Assembly: GCF_001864895.1 (NCBI RefSeq)
Contig: NZ_MJGO01000041.1
Location: 64,401-128,400, forward strand
Source of the DNA: Curtobacterium sp. MCBA15_009
Lineage (GTDB): Bacteria; Actinomycetota; Actinomycetes; Actinomycetales; Microbacteriaceae
Reading direction: 5' to 3'
Length of the DNA: 64,000 bases
The notes under the pieces are model-generated. The model did no database searches, was not told the DNA's origin, and saw nothing but the letters and a program-made list of their open reading frames with translations. Each line of letters begins with the position of its first letter. Within the stretch, counting starts at the first letter, position 1. Below, piece by piece: positions 17,901 to 24,791 of the stretch. A program made the position numbers and the translations under genes.

Positions 17901-18266
17901 GACTTCCAGGCCACCTTCGCCCGGTCACGCTGGGCCGGGCGGACCCCCGTCGAGGTCGAGCGGGAGATCCACATCCCGTTCCTCGGGCACAGTGTCGTCT
18001 GCAAGCTCGACGCCGTCTACGAGATCGACGGGCGTGCCGAGGTCGTCGACTGGAAGACCGGCAAGGCGCCGACGGGCGCCGACGACCTCGCGCGCCGCAC
18101 CCTGCAGCTCGCGCTGTACCGCGTCGCGTACGCCGAGTTCACCGGCCGTCCGCTCGACGAGGTCGATGCGGTGTTCTACTTCGTCGCCGACGACTTCGAG
18201 GTGCGGCCGACGGAGCTGCTGGACCGTGCCGGACTCGAGCGTGCCTGGCGGCAGGCGATCGGCTGA
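14988..18266 (+). CDS. adnB: AdnB-like UvrD-family helicase-nuclease subunit
   Basis: A 1092-aa partner of the preceding subunit, with an intact motor: Walker A GAGSGKTET near 66, Walker B LLDEYQD near 300, GDPHQSIYGFRGA, TIHGSKGLEWD, and motif VI YVALTRARHDLL. The RecB-type nuclease domain follows, with LGTLFHQWVE, the Asp in CKLDAVYE, VVDWKTGK and QLALYRVAY. It should be the translocating and ATP-hydrolysing half. The N-terminus is a TDTTDTTDV run from a 9-nt DNA repeat. GTGA overlap with the upstream gene implies translational coupling. Confidence 0.92.
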   Translation: MTDTTDTTDVTDVTDTVDTAASAEPTPVVRHGADAVADALGRPRPTAQQRAVIESPLAPALVVAGAGSGKTETMASRVVWLLANGLVRPDEVLGLTFTRKAAGELSVRINDRIRALEDVGLVTAGDAFEAPTVSTYNAFANAVFRENALLVGRDGESQVLTEPSAWQLARRVVVAARDDRLAGLDRDVDTLTAAVVALAGATSEHLVDPDDLRRFAIEFSELLELPGNRGKPYKAITDAVAAIGSLEPLADLVVEFRRQKVDRGFVEFSDQIALALAAAESAPRVVTELRQRYRVVLLDEYQDTSVVQTRFLARLFRDHPVMAVGDPHQSIYGFRGASAANLARFPRDFGGSDAGSPTPVTFALSTSWRNPVDVLAAANAVVEPLSAASEVAVERLAPRPGADAGRVDVVFPETLPDEADAVATWFRGHRERDPGASMALLLRARKDLAAFTAALGARGVPYHVLGTGGLLQRPEIVDLVACLRVLHDPSAGNDLIRLLAGSRWRVGAADVVALHHLARWLFQRDHSQQRLDDELTAAFRASVAAGEHGSIVDALDFVATAPDEHGALEGITAAGRARMRALGGQLAALRSRAGGDLVDFVTLVVQEMRLDIEVAAHEQGSGAYLDAFVDELAGFVATDDRADLGSFLGWIDAAARRDDMGPRSEEPEAGTVQILTIHGSKGLEWDAVAVPRMVEGGLPARPQEGSSGWLGFGRLPYEFRGDAAELPALGWRGQETQKDVTTAIDAFKEQVKARNEDEERRLTYVALTRARHDLLVSGSFWAGGVKPTEPSRYLRDLVDAGVLDGAAIPETTVHEENPLGADGATQTWPHVPFGQRAPRVLAAAERVRNANPGAAGRFAADIDLLLAERRATRDAKHAVVVPHRVPASGFKDYLSEPDAVAERLRRPMPERPYRATRLGTLFHQWVEQRARSGGSLETLDVWDGESDLDTDDLPDASPDAVVTDDDARRLADFQATFARSRWAGRTPVEVEREIHIPFLGHSVVCKLDAVYEIDGRAEVVDWKTGKAPTGADDLARRTLQLALYRVAYAEFTGRPLDEVDAVFYFVADDFEVRPTELLDRAGLERAWRQAIG

Positions 18267-18293
18267 CCACCGGGGTCGTGCGTCCGACGCGCG

Positions 18294-18450
18294 CTGCGCC
18301 GGTCGAGCCCAGCGCCGGTCGAGCCCAGCGCCGGTCGGACCTCGTGCCGGTCCGGCCGCGCGCCCGTCGGGATCCGTGACGGTCCGGCCGCGCACCGGTC
18401 GGGCCGCGCACCGGTCGGGCCGCGCACCGGTCGGGACCTGCGCCGGTCAC
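18294..18450. repeat. Intergenic GCGC(A/C)CCGGTCG tandem repeats
   Basis: About eight to ten imperfect 15-18 bp units around CGCGCACCGGTCGGGC and GCGCCGGTCGAGCCCA fill the gap after the adnB-like gene. Three exact 16-bp copies lie between about 18389 and 18436. A smaller CGACGGTCGACGCGG repeat is at about 18543-18580. Nothing gene-like is seen in 18267-18593. Confidence 0.75.
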
Positions 18451-18474
18451 GCTGCGTGCCCGACGCGCTCCGCA

Positions 18475-18519
18475 CTGGAGGCCCGGTGCCGGTCCGCCGG
18501 GCCGGCACCGGGCCTCCAG
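18475..18519. terminator. Perfect 18-bp-arm hairpin, GGAGGCCCGGTGCC family
   Basis: CTGGAGGCCCGGTGCCGG and its exact reverse complement flank a 9-nt loop. It lies between the convergent adnB-like and phosphotransferase genes, so it can act in both directions. It lacks a T-tract. Confidence 0.75.
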
Positions 18520-18593
18520 ACGGTCACGTCCGGTGACCCGGCGCGACGGTCGACGCGGCGACGGTCGACGCGGCGACGGAGCAGGCCGTGCGG

Positions 18594-19592
18594 TCAGCCG
18601 TGCCGACGCTCGGTCGACGACAGCAGCTGCTCGACCTCGCCGATCTCCATCGTGTCGGGGGAGACGGACTGCAGCGGCTCGGCGCTCGGTGCGTGCACCG
18701 CGTCGACCAACCGGTGCATCATCGCGACCGCGTCGTCCACGATCTCGGTGCTCTTCGCCTGCACGCCGTGCAGCAGCCAGTGCGCCGTCTCGAGCTCGTG
18801 GTGCACCCGCGCGCGCTGCGCGAGCTGGCGGTCCCGGCCGCCGCCGTTCGCCTCGTAGGCGCTGAGGACGGTGTCGAAGGCGTCGCGACTGCCGGCGAGG
18901 ACCCACGCCAGGTCCTTCGCGGGGTCACCGAGGCGCAGCTCGCCCCAGTCGAGGACTCCGCTGACGGCGTCGCCGTCGACGAGCAACGCACCCGTGCCGA
19001 GCGAGCCGTGCACGACGGTCGGGGTGAACTGCCAGAGCTGCTGGTCGCGGGCCGCGCCCTCCCAGCGCTCGACGAGGGCGGCGGGGACGAGCTTCGTCGC
19101 CACCGCGCGGTCCATCACCGAGACGGCGGACCGCAGCACCTCGAACGGCGTCAGCGACGGCAGGCCGGCGTCCGAGACGAAGCTCGTCGGCAGCTGGTGC
19201 ACGGCCGCGACGGCGCGGCCGACGCTCGTCGCGAGGTCCGGCTGCTCCGCGAGCGAGCGCAGGGTCGGGTGCGTGCCCGGCAGGCTGGTGGTGACGATGG
19301 CGCGGGTCGACCCGATCGGGGCCTGGCCGCGGTACTCGACCACGCCGAACGGCAGCCGCGTGCGGATCCCGGCGCTCAACGCCCGGATCGCGACGAGGTC
19401 CGCCGACTGCCGTGCCTCGGCCCGCTGGTTCCGCGGGCGGCGGATGACCAGCTCGACGCCGTCGGCGTCGCGGAGGAGGGCGGACTCGTAGTCGCCGGCC
19501 GCGGCCGAGCCGAGCGTGCGCGTGCCCGTGACGACGAGACCGGGCACGGCCGTCGTCGCCAACGCGGCTAGAGTGAACTGGGATCCCGCCAT
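18594..19592 (-). CDS. Phosphotransferase-fold (APH-like) protein, catalytic Asp missing
   Basis: A 332-aa protein with aminoglycoside/macrolide-phosphotransferase architecture: N-lobe with ELVIRRPRNQRAEARQ, then a C-lobe. The Brenner motif that should read HGDLxxxN is HGSLGTGA here, so both the catalytic base Asp and the metal-binding Asn are replaced, while the DFG-equivalent LDWGE and GDPAKDLAW are kept. It may be a pseudokinase or use altered chemistry. It lies between the adnAB-like pair and nudC-uvrD2-like genes. ATG 19592 was chosen because TACCCT is 7 nt upstream; ATG 19598 is in frame but overlaps that spacing. Confidence 0.75.
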   Translation of the reverse strand: MAGSQFTLAALATTAVPGLVVTGTRTLGSAAAGDYESALLRDADGVELVIRRPRNQRAEARQSADLVAIRALSAGIRTRLPFGVVEYRGQAPIGSTRAIVTTSLPGTHPTLRSLAEQPDLATSVGRAVAAVHQLPTSFVSDAGLPSLTPFEVLRSAVSVMDRAVATKLVPAALVERWEGAARDQQLWQFTPTVVHGSLGTGALLVDGDAVSGVLDWGELRLGDPAKDLAWVLAGSRDAFDTVLSAYEANGGGRDRQLAQRARVHHELETAHWLLHGVQAKSTEIVDDAVAMMHRLVDAVHAPSAEPLQSVSPDTMEIGEVEQLLSSTERRHG

Positions 19593-19599
19593 GCCCATC

Positions 19600-19605
19600 A
19601 GGGTA
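19600..19605 (-). promoter_or_regulatory. -10 element, leaderless start of the phosphotransferase-like gene
   Basis: TACCCT on the minus strand, 7 nt before the ATG at 19592. Confidence 0.55.
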
Positions 19606-19687
19606 GGTCCGTGTCGTCGCCTTCGGGGCGCGCCACGCTGACCCGGGCGCTCCCGGCCGAAGCCGCTGATCTGAGGAGCCCTCTGCC

Positions 19688-20623
19688 GTGACCGTCGAGT
19701 TCGCCTCCCGGCTCCCGCTGTCCCGCAACGAACTCGACCGCGACGCCGAGTTCCGCACCACCCCCGACCTCGAGCGCGTCCTGCGCGAGGACGGGCAGAC
19801 CCGGTTCCTGCCGGTGCACGGCGCCGAGGTGCTGCGGAACGCCGACGGCGCCCTGCGCTTCGTGACCGCATCCGACGTGCCGGAGGGCACCGTCGTCCTG
19901 TACCTCGGCCGGGCCGTGTCCGACGCCGACGACGCCCCCGCCGGCACCCGCTTCGTCGCCGCACTGGTGGACGACGACACCGCGGCCGCGATCGAGCCCT
20001 CCGCCGACGCGTGGGAGAGCCTGCGCATGTTCGGCACCGAGCTCTCGGCACGCGACCAGGGGCTGGCGGTCGAGGCGGTCGCGATGGCGAACTGGCACGC
20101 CGTCCACGGGTTCTCGCCCCGCACCGGCTCGGCCACCGACGTCGTCACCGGCGGCTGGGTGCGCCGCGACCCGCAGGGCCACGAGCACTTCCCGCGCACC
20201 GACGCCGCGATCATCGTCGGCGTGGTCGACGCCGACGACCGGATCCTGCTCGGCTCGAACGCCGCCTGGGACGCGAACCGGTACTCGCTGCTCGCCGGGT
20301 TCGTCGAGCCGGGCGAGTCCCTGGAGGACGCGGTCCGCCGCGAGGTCTGGGAGGAGTCCGGCGTCCGCGTCGAGGAGCCCGAGTACCTCGGCTCGCAGCC
20401 CTGGCCGTTCCCGGCGTCCCTGATGGTGGGCTTCCGCGCACGCGCGCTCGACGGCGACCCGTCGACGGCGCGGCCGGACGGTGTGGAGATCCTCGACGTC
20501 CGCTGGTTCTCGCGCGACGAGATCCGGGAGCGCGCGGGGGACACCCTGCTGCTGCCCGGACGCACCTCGATCGCCCGCGCCATCATCGAGGAGTGGTACG
20601 GCGGGCCGCTGGACACACCGTGA
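19688..20623 (+). CDS. nudC: NudC-like Nudix hydrolase, NAD+ diphosphatase family
   Basis: A 311-aa Nudix enzyme expected to cleave NAD(H), possibly also NAD-capped RNA, to NMN and AMP. The Nudix box GFVEPGESLEDAVRREVWEE lies near 205-225, and the NudC signature SQPWPFPASLM near 238. The central zinc-ribbon segment is recognisable (HGFSPRTGS ... RRDPQGHEHFPRTD), but all four usual cysteines are Ser, Thr, Asp and Gly. The start is GTG with GAGGAG about 8 nt upstream. The stop overlaps the helicase GTG by 4 nt. Confidence 0.88.
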   Translation: MTVEFASRLPLSRNELDRDAEFRTTPDLERVLREDGQTRFLPVHGAEVLRNADGALRFVTASDVPEGTVVLYLGRAVSDADDAPAGTRFVAALVDDDTAAAIEPSADAWESLRMFGTELSARDQGLAVEAVAMANWHAVHGFSPRTGSATDVVTGGWVRRDPQGHEHFPRTDAAIIVGVVDADDRILLGSNAAWDANRYSLLAGFVEPGESLEDAVRREVWEESGVRVEEPEYLGSQPWPFPASLMVGFRARALDGDPSTARPDGVEILDVRWFSRDEIRERAGDTLLLPGRTSIARAIIEEWYGGPLDTP

Positions 20624-22473
20624 GCGGTCCGGGGTGGGGCGCGGCCGGTCCTCCGGGTGCTGGTGCCGGTGCTCCGGGTGCTCGTGCCGGTACCGGTTCT
20701 CCGCGTGCCGGTGCCGGTTCGCCGGGTGCTCGGGCTGGTGCCGGGGCGCCCGAGGTCCGTCCGCCGTCGCCCGACGAGCTGCTCGCCGCGCTCGACGCCG
20801 AGCAGCGCACCGTCGCGAGGACGCTGCTCGGCCCGGTCGCGGTCCTCGCCGGTGCCGGCACCGGCAAGACCCGCGCCATCACGCACCGCATCGCCTACGG
20901 CGTGGCGACGGGCACCTACGCCCCGAACCACGTCCTCGCCCTGACGTTCACGACCCGCGCAGCCGGTGAGCTGCGCTCCCGACTGCGCTCGCTCGGGGCC
21001 GGCACGGTCCAGGCGCGCACCTTCCACGCGGCAGCGATGGCGCAGCTCAGCTACTTCTGGCCGGACACGGTCGGCGGGCACGCGCCGAAGATCGTCGAGT
21101 CGAAGGGCCGGATGATCGCCCACGCCGCGGACACCGTCGGCATGTCCGTGGACACGCCCGTGCTCCGCGACCTGGCCGCCGAGGTCGAGTGGCGCAAGGT
21201 GCAGATGCTCTCGCTCGAGGAGTACGAGGCCGCCGCCGCCGACCGCGTCATGCCGCGCGACACCTCGCCCCGGCGGGTCATCGACCTCATGAAGGCGTAC
21301 GAGCGGCTCAAGGACGACCGTCGGCAGCTCGACTTCGAGGACGTCCTGCTCACGACGCTCGGCATGGTCGAGTCCGAGCCGCGGGTGGCGTCGTACGTGC
21401 GGCAGCAGTACCGGTTCTTCGTCGTCGACGAGTACCAGGACGTCTCGCCCGTGCAGCACGACCTGCTCCGGGCGTGGCTCGGTGGCCGCGACGACCTGTG
21501 CGTCGTCGGTGACGCCAGCCAGACCATCTACTCGTTCGCGGGCGCCTCGAGCGACTACCTGCTCGGCTTCGGTTCGGAGTTCCCCCGCGGCTCGGTGCTG
21601 CGACTCGAGCGGAACTACCGCTCCACCCGGCAGGTGGTGCACGCCGCGAACGCCCTGATGCGCGGCCAGCCGGGCGCGCTCGACCTCGTCGCGCAGTCCA
21701 CGGAACCCGGACCGGAACCCGTGGTGGTGCCGTGCGTCCACGACGGCGACGAGGCCCAGACCATCGCCCGCCGCATCGCGGAGCTCGTCGACGGCGGCGC
21801 GTCCTACGGTGACTGCGCCGTCCTGTTCCGCGTCGGGGCGCAGTCCGCCGCCCTCGAGTCCGCTCTCGGGCGCAACGGCATCCCGTTCCGGGTGCAGGGC
21901 GGCACCCGGTTCTTCAACCGGCCGGAGGTCAAGCTCGCGGTGCACCACATGCGCGGCGAGGCGATCCGGCAGACGGACGACGAGCTGACCCGTCGGGTGC
22001 GCCTCGTGCTGCAGGTGAGCGGCTGGACGCCCACCGCCCCCGAGGGCACCGGCGCCGTCCGCGAGCAGTGGGAGGCCCTGCAGGCGATCATGGGCCTCGC
22101 CGAGGACGCACCAGCCGGCACCACCATGCAGCAGTTCACGCAGGACCTCGTCGACCGCGCCGCGACGCACCACGAACCCGACGTGGACGCCGTCACCCTC
22201 GCGACCCTGCACTCCTCCAAGGGTCTGGAGTGGCCGCACGTCGTCATCGCCGGCGCCGCCGAGGGGCTGCTCCCGATCTCGCACGCCACCACCGACACCG
22301 AGGTCGACGAGGAGCGGCGGCTCTTCTACGTCGGATTGACCCGCGCTCGTCACTCGATCACCATCACGTGGTCGAGACAGGGGTCCACGCGTGGGGGAGC
22401 CCGGACCCCGAGCCGGTTCCTGGCAGCGCTCGGCACGCGCAGCGTGGATGGGGCCGCACCGGCGTCCGGTTGA
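20620..22473 (+). CDS. UvrD2-like superfamily 1A DNA helicase
   Basis: A 617-aa 3'-5' DNA helicase: Walker A AGAGTGKTRA near 80, LTFTTRAAGEL, Walker B FVVDEYQDVS near 270, GDASQTIYSFAGA, TLHSSKGLEWPHV and YVGLTRARHSI. It is shorter than mycobacterial UvrD2 (about 700 aa) and shows no HRDC or zinc domain, with a reduced 2B region. The first 45 residues are Gly/Ala/Pro/Arg low complexity from a DNA repeat, so the start could also lie downstream; GTGA overlap with nudC favours the annotated one. The 3' end overlaps the opposite-strand gene by 110 bp. Confidence 0.85.
   Translation: MSGPGWGAAGPPGAGAGAPGARAGTGSPRAGAGSPGARAGAGAPEVRPPSPDELLAALDAEQRTVARTLLGPVAVLAGAGTGKTRAITHRIAYGVATGTYAPNHVLALTFTTRAAGELRSRLRSLGAGTVQARTFHAAAMAQLSYFWPDTVGGHAPKIVESKGRMIAHAADTVGMSVDTPVLRDLAAEVEWRKVQMLSLEEYEAAAADRVMPRDTSPRRVIDLMKAYERLKDDRRQLDFEDVLLTTLGMVESEPRVASYVRQQYRFFVVDEYQDVSPVQHDLLRAWLGGRDDLCVVGDASQTIYSFAGASSDYLLGFGSEFPRGSVLRLERNYRSTRQVVHAANALMRGQPGALDLVAQSTEPGPEPVVVPCVHDGDEAQTIARRIAELVDGGASYGDCAVLFRVGAQSAALESALGRNGIPFRVQGGTRFFNRPEVKLAVHHMRGEAIRQTDDELTRRVRLVLQVSGWTPTAPEGTGAVREQWEALQAIMGLAEDAPAGTTMQQFTQDLVDRAATHHEPDVDAVTLATLHSSKGLEWPHVVIAGAAEGLLPISHATTDTEVDEERRLFYVGLTRARHSITITWSRQGSTRGGARTPSRFLAALGTRSVDGAAPASG
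20640..20760 (+). repeat. Short GGTGCCGGTGCTCCG-type repeats at a helicase 5' end
   Basis: Imperfect GGTGCTCGTGCCGGT / GGTGCCGGTTCGCCG units encode a GAGAPGARAGTGSPRAG-like N-terminal stretch of the UvrD2-like helicase. Confidence 0.7.
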
Positions 22474-23221
22474 CCGACAGGTCGTCGCGGTCGAAGACGA
22501 GTTGGTCCGGGTCGGCGCGCTGCGTCCGCAGCGGCAGGCGTTCGACGAGCGCGCGGGTGGCAGCGGCCGCCACCGCGGCGACCCGCCACGGCGACAGCGG
22601 TGCCGCCGGGCGTCCCCACAGCTGGGAGGCGATGGTCGGCCAGGCCGGGTCGGCGTCGGTCCGCCCGAGCTCCGCGCACTGGAGGCACGGCCCACCACCC
22701 GGCACGACGAACGGCCCGAGGCGGATGCGTCCGTCGCCCACCACCACCGGCAGGTGCGGCACGCCCCTGCGGGTCCAGGCGGCGCGCAGCGCCGGGTCGA
22801 CGACGTGGTCGGCGACCACGACGGCGAGCCGTGGGTCGTGCCCCGGCAGGTGGACCGGGCCGCCCCTGGGCGCGGTCGTCCGGACGACGGTGACGCCCTC
22901 GCCGCTCAGGAACCCTGCGATCGCGTCGGCGAGGGGACCCCGCCCGTGCACCTCGACCCGCTCGAGCGGCTCGGGGAGCACGTCGACCACCGCCGGTGAC
23001 GCCGCTCCGAGGACCCGAGCGGCGACGTCCGGCGGGCAACCGGACGCCGTCGCCACCCCGGACAGCGCGTCGCGCCCGGTCTCGCGGCGGAGCGCGCACA
23101 GGAAGCGTTCCTCGGCCGTGCTCGGCACGTCGACGAGGGCGCGCGGCGGGTCCACGCCGAGCTGCACGGTGGCGGGGTCACGCCAGACGAACTCGAGCGC
23201 CGGATCGATGCGGATGCCCAT
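22364..23221 (-). CDS. E1/cyclodehydratase-like (ThiF-related) protein
   Basis: A 285-aa protein resembling the leader-binding / E1-like 'bacteriocin biosynthesis cyclodehydratase' proteins of actinobacteria. About 1-85 is winged-helix-like, 90-150 a truncated Rossmann segment (VEVHGRGPLADAIAGFL), then PCLQCAEL and a C-terminal CAC that together form a CxxC/CxC zinc site. No ATP-binding Arg finger or YcaO partner is visible nearby, so an enzymatic role is doubtful. It is placed between a uvrD2-like helicase and a zincin-like gene. The C-terminal 36 codons overlap the helicase gene antisense. Confidence 0.6.
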   Translation of the reverse strand: MGIRIDPALEFVWRDPATVQLGVDPPRALVDVPSTAEERFLCALRRETGRDALSGVATASGCPPDVAARVLGAASPAVVDVLPEPLERVEVHGRGPLADAIAGFLSGEGVTVVRTTAPRGGPVHLPGHDPRLAVVVADHVVDPALRAAWTRRGVPHLPVVVGDGRIRLGPFVVPGGGPCLQCAELGRTDADPAWPTIASQLWGRPAAPLSPWRVAAVAAAATRALVERLPLRTQRADPDQLVFDRDDLSVNRTPVRPHPRCACRALPGTGSGSGLPHAWTPVSTT

Positions 23222-23281
23222 GACCCCACGCTGCCCGTTCGACGGGGCGGCGTGGGGTCGTGTGGTCGATCTGTGGAGAAC

Positions 23282-24685
23282 TCAGCGGCGGTCGGTGTCG
23301 TCCGTGCCGTCGGTGTCACCGGGCTCCTCGGCGACGTGCCCGGACTCGTCCTCCTGGGGGCGGGCGCCGGTGGCGTCGTTGAGCAGGTCCTCGAGGGCCT
23401 TGTCGAAGGCGTCGTCCTCCACGGTCTGCTCCGGGTTGCGCAGGCGGGCGACGAGCGCCTCCGGCGCGTCGACGTCCTCGGACGTCGGCACGAGGTCGAA
23501 GTGCGACCAGAGGGCGTCCCGCTGCTCGGCGCCGAGCTCGTCGGTCACCCGCTGCCACATCGCGGCGGCCTCGCGCAGGCGGCGCGGTCGCAGTTCGAGT
23601 CCGACGAGGGTCGCGAACGCGGACTCGGCGGGGCCGCCCGCGGCACGGCGGCGGCGGACCATCTCGGCGATGGCGCCGGCCTTCGGCAGCCGGCTCGTCG
23701 CCGCGGCCGTCACCGTGTCCACCCAGCCCTCGACCAGGGCGAGCATGGTCTCGAGCCGGGCGAGTGCGGCGTCCTGCTCCGGCGTGCGGGGCGGGATGAG
23801 GGCACCCGAGGCGAGTGCGTCGCGCAGCTGCTCCTGGTTCGTCGGGTCGATGTCCGCCGCGAGTTCCTCCACGCGGTCGAACGGGATGTGGATGCCGCGT
23901 GCGTACTCGGTGATCGACGAGATGATGTGCAGGCGCAGCCACCGCGCGGAGCGGAACAGCCGGGCGTGCGCGAGCTCGCGGACGGCCAGGTAGATGCGGA
24001 CCTCGTCCTCGGGCACGTCGAGCCCCTCGGCGAACTCGGACACGTTCTGCGGCACGAGCGCTGCGACCTGCTCGTCGAGCAGCGGCACGCCGACGTCGCC
24101 ACCCGACACGACCTCCTTCGCGAGCTGGCCGACGACCTGACCGAGCTGGATCGCGAACAGTGCGCCGCCGACGCCGCGCATCGCCTTCGAGACGTCGCCG
24201 AGCATGGCCTTGAGCTCTTCCGGGGCGCGCTGGTCGATCGCCTCGGTCAGGGCGTCCGCGATGCTGAACGCGACCGGCTCCGCGATCTGGGTCCACACCG
24301 GCGTCGTCGCCCGTGCCCACTGCTCGCGGGTGTACAGGCTCGGTGCGGCGGTGAGCTCCGCGACGGTCGTGACCTCGTCGAGCCAGAGCGCGGCGACCTG
24401 GAACGCCTGGTCGGCGGCCTGCGAGGTCGCCGGGTCGACCGGGTGACCGCCGTCGCGGGCGATCGCGGTCGCACGGTCCGCCGTGGCGGAGAAGTCGATG
24501 CCGTCGCCGCCCGACTGCGCCGCGTGCTGCAGCTGGCTCATCAGGTTCGCCACGAAGGCCGGGTCGTTCGGCAGGCCGGCGGCTCCGGCGAGCTGCGACG
24601 GGTCGATCTGGCCCTCGCCCGAGAGCAGCTTGCGCAGCATCTCCTGGAAGTCGTCGTCCGGCCCAGGCTGGGGTTCATCAGGCAT
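23282..24685 (-). CDS. Zincin-like protein (Zincin_2 / zinc-dependent metalloprotease family)
   Basis: A 467-aa, mostly helical cytoplasmic protein of the actinobacterial family annotated as zinc-dependent metalloprotease. The expected HExxH helix reads AVRELAHARLF near 235, so the first His is Arg; the family's LVEGWVDTV helix follows near 325. Whether it binds zinc or cleaves anything is unclear. The first 70 residues are Asp/Gln-rich and the last 40 acidic and probably disordered. It is divergent from the Lon-like protease gene. TAGCGT lies 7 nt before the ATG. Confidence 0.78.
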   Translation of the reverse strand: MPDEPQPGPDDDFQEMLRKLLSGEGQIDPSQLAGAAGLPNDPAFVANLMSQLQHAAQSGGDGIDFSATADRATAIARDGGHPVDPATSQAADQAFQVAALWLDEVTTVAELTAAPSLYTREQWARATTPVWTQIAEPVAFSIADALTEAIDQRAPEELKAMLGDVSKAMRGVGGALFAIQLGQVVGQLAKEVVSGGDVGVPLLDEQVAALVPQNVSEFAEGLDVPEDEVRIYLAVRELAHARLFRSARWLRLHIISSITEYARGIHIPFDRVEELAADIDPTNQEQLRDALASGALIPPRTPEQDAALARLETMLALVEGWVDTVTAAATSRLPKAGAIAEMVRRRRAAGGPAESAFATLVGLELRPRRLREAAAMWQRVTDELGAEQRDALWSHFDLVPTSEDVDAPEALVARLRNPEQTVEDDAFDKALEDLLNDATGARPQEDESGHVAEEPGDTDGTDDTDRR

Positions 24686-24692
24686 GCCGACT

Positions 24693-24698
24693 ACGCTA
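24693..24698 (-). promoter_or_regulatory. -10 element, leaderless start of the zincin-like gene
   Basis: TAGCGT on the minus strand, 7 nt before the ATG at 24685. Confidence 0.55.
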
Positions 24699-24791
24699 AT
24701 CGCTGCTCACGGGCACGGACCTGGGACGCCCCCGTGGGAACGCCCGAACCGCTGCGCCGAGGGCGAACACCCCACTCCGGAAGGATCCTGC

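Noticed and set aside
11229-18266. Single 2345-residue open frame across both helicase genes
   Set aside because: It reads the wrong frame of the first gene. The stop of the adnA-like frame at 14991 and the GTG at 14988 show two coupled genes.
18925-22698. 1257-residue minus-strand open frame opposite nudC and the helicase
   Set aside because: Its composition is typical of high-GC antisense shadow frames, no domain is recognisable and it runs across genes on the plus strand.
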